This document shows positions 20,146 to 20,938 of a stretch of DNA of 20,938 nucleotides, one piece after another; position 1 is the first letter of the stretch; each line of letters starts with the position of its first letter. The notes under the pieces are model-generated. The model was not told the origin of the DNA and made no database searches. It saw only the letters and a list, made by a program, of their open reading frames with translations. This stretch comes from an uncultured Bacteroidia bacterium. GTDB taxonomy: Bacteria > Bacteroidota > Bacteroidia > Bacteroidales > UBA932. The stretch spans positions 1-20,938 of the forward strand of contig CACXHM010000019.1 in the NCBI GenBank assembly GCA_902767465.1, given 5' to 3'. A program made the translations under genes and the position numbers.

Positions 20146-20938
20146 TTATTTGTAGAATGGAAGGTTCTCCTTGAGGACGATGTCCAGAGGCATAAGGTTC
20201 TGTTCGGAATGCCGCGTGCGTTTGTACAGGAGATACTCCAGGAGGGTGGTCACGGCCAGGAAGCCCTGTCTTTCGGGACGCTGGCATACAAGGGCATAGA
20301 TCCTTCCTTCCTGCAGGCACCTGATGTTCTTTTCGGTGAGGTCGAATGCAACGATCTTGACATCGCCGATCCCGGAACTCTGAAGGAAGTCCGCAATGAT
20401 ATGCCCCCTGGAGTTCATGACGCAGATGCCGCCGATTTCGGGATGCTCACGGAAAAAATCCTGCATGCCGGACCAGTCTCCTTCTCTCAGGTTCAGTCCT
20501 GCTTCCACCAGTCTGTCCGCCTTTCCTACTTCTTTCAGATATCCTACGAGGCCTTCACGGCGCTGCTGCGCGTTGCGGGCTTGCCCTTTTTCGCCATGGC
20601 GCGACATGAAAAGAGCAATTTTCCTGTCAGGAGGGACTATGTTCAGGAGGATGCTTCCTACGAGACTTCCGCCGGCCGGCTGGTCTGCGGTGAAGGATGC
20701 AAGCGGATGTGTGTTCTCGAAAGTGGTGTCAACGAAAACGTAGGGTACTTTCGCCGCATCGAGATCCGAGCACAGCGAATGTGTCTCGGCATCGAAGGTA
20801 GGACCTATTATCACCGCGTCGGGCTCCAGGGACAGAACTTTGGAAAAAGCTTCCATGCACGAAGCGGGATCGAACTGGTCGTAGGGGAGGGATTCGCAGG
20901 CTATGTGGATGTCGGAATACTCGTCGGTGGCCTGGCGG
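20146..20938 (-). CDS. LacI-family transcriptional regulator, ligand-binding domain (5' end outside window)
   Basis: The frame is open from the window edge (20938) to TAA at 20146, giving 263 visible residues; the internal ATG at 20856 is not the start. The fold is a type I periplasmic-binding-protein domain: 'VLSLEPDAVIIGPTF', 'KVPYVFVDTTFENTHPLASFTADQPAGGSLVGSILLN', 'KIALFMSRHGEKGQ', 'GGICVMNSRGHIIADFLQ', 'VKIVAFDLTEKNIRCLQEG' and 'ALVCQRPERQGFLAVTTLLEYLLYKR'. The last motif, with its glutamine before the Arg-Pro, is typical of LacI-type effector domains of Bacteroidota. The N-terminal helix-turn-helix would be upstream, so a solute-binding protein cannot be fully excluded, but the missing part has room for about 70-90 residues and the C-terminus is regulator-like. 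The effector is probably a sugar. It ends 47 bases before tRNA-Ala, with no clear terminator. Confidence 0.85.
   Translation of the reverse strand, partial: RQATDEYSDIHIACESLPYDQFDPASCMEAFSKVLSLEPDAVIIGPTFDAETHSLCSDLDAAKVPYVFVDTTFENTHPLASFTADQPAGGSLVGSILLNIVPPDRKIALFMSRHGEKGQARNAQQRREGLVGYLKEVGKADRLVEAGLNLREGDWSGMQDFFREHPEIGGICVMNSRGHIIADFLQSSGIGDVKIVAFDLTEKNIRCLQEGRIYALVCQRPERQGFLAVTTLLEYLLYKRTRHSEQNLMPLDIVLKENLPFYK

Overview
The window looks like a chromosomal segment of a Bacteroidota bacterium, most likely Bacteroidales. The evidence is several TTTG-N19-21-TAnnTTTG promoters (the Bacteroides -33/-7 type), start codons without Shine-Dalgarno sequences, a tRNA gene with no encoded CCA, a Porin_10-type outer-membrane porin with the 'NTKTPYTELAYWG' block, a glycerol-3-phosphate-transporter-like OPA permease, and a GxDLY SGNH esterase. 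Base composition is about half GC throughout and nothing looks like phage, IS or plasmid DNA. Apart from the repeat features it is a compact housekeeping region.

Layout. 1-4512 (+): the 3' part of a LolC/E-type ABC permease, a Porin_10 outer-membrane protein with a long helical Asp-Ser-rich N-terminal region, and a small anchored lytic transglycosylase: cell-envelope functions. 4515-6767 (-): a tightly packed operon of a sugar-nucleotide-type nucleotidyltransferase, a CPBP membrane protease and tadA. A divergent promoter region at 6770-6823 separates it from 6814-13324 (+), where a DivIC/FtsB-like division protein is followed by polA, an ECF-type sigma factor, an OPA-family phosphate-ester transporter, a HAD-IIA phosphatase and rsmG. 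From polA onward these genes overlap by 4-29 bases, so translation is probably coupled. rpmH (L34, 50 aa) follows with its own promoter and terminator, then a lipoprotein prolyl oligopeptidase that ends at a bidirectional terminator (15675-15703).

15707-19627 (-): a second packed cluster, transcribed in the order YbaK/ProX-type tRNA-editing protein, a two-domain lipoprotein (lipocalin-like plus cyclophilin-like), an inositol-monophosphatase-family enzyme, a DEDDh 3'-5' exonuclease and a secreted SGNH esterase. Upstream of it, 19708-19953 holds five tandem ~52-bp palindromic units whose 9-bp arms are identical in all ten instances. Beyond that are tRNA-Ala(GGC) with its own terminator and promoter, and the ligand-binding part of a LacI-type regulator running off the window.

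The most unusual items are the palindromic array at 19708-19953, a palindromic insertion inside polA (about 8081-8153) in a polymerase that also seems to have lost its proofreading active site, the two-domain lipoprotein, and promoters whose -7 boxes lie 4-12 bases from the start codon. No complete new defence or mobile system is visible. All functional calls rest on reading motifs by eye; no database search was run.
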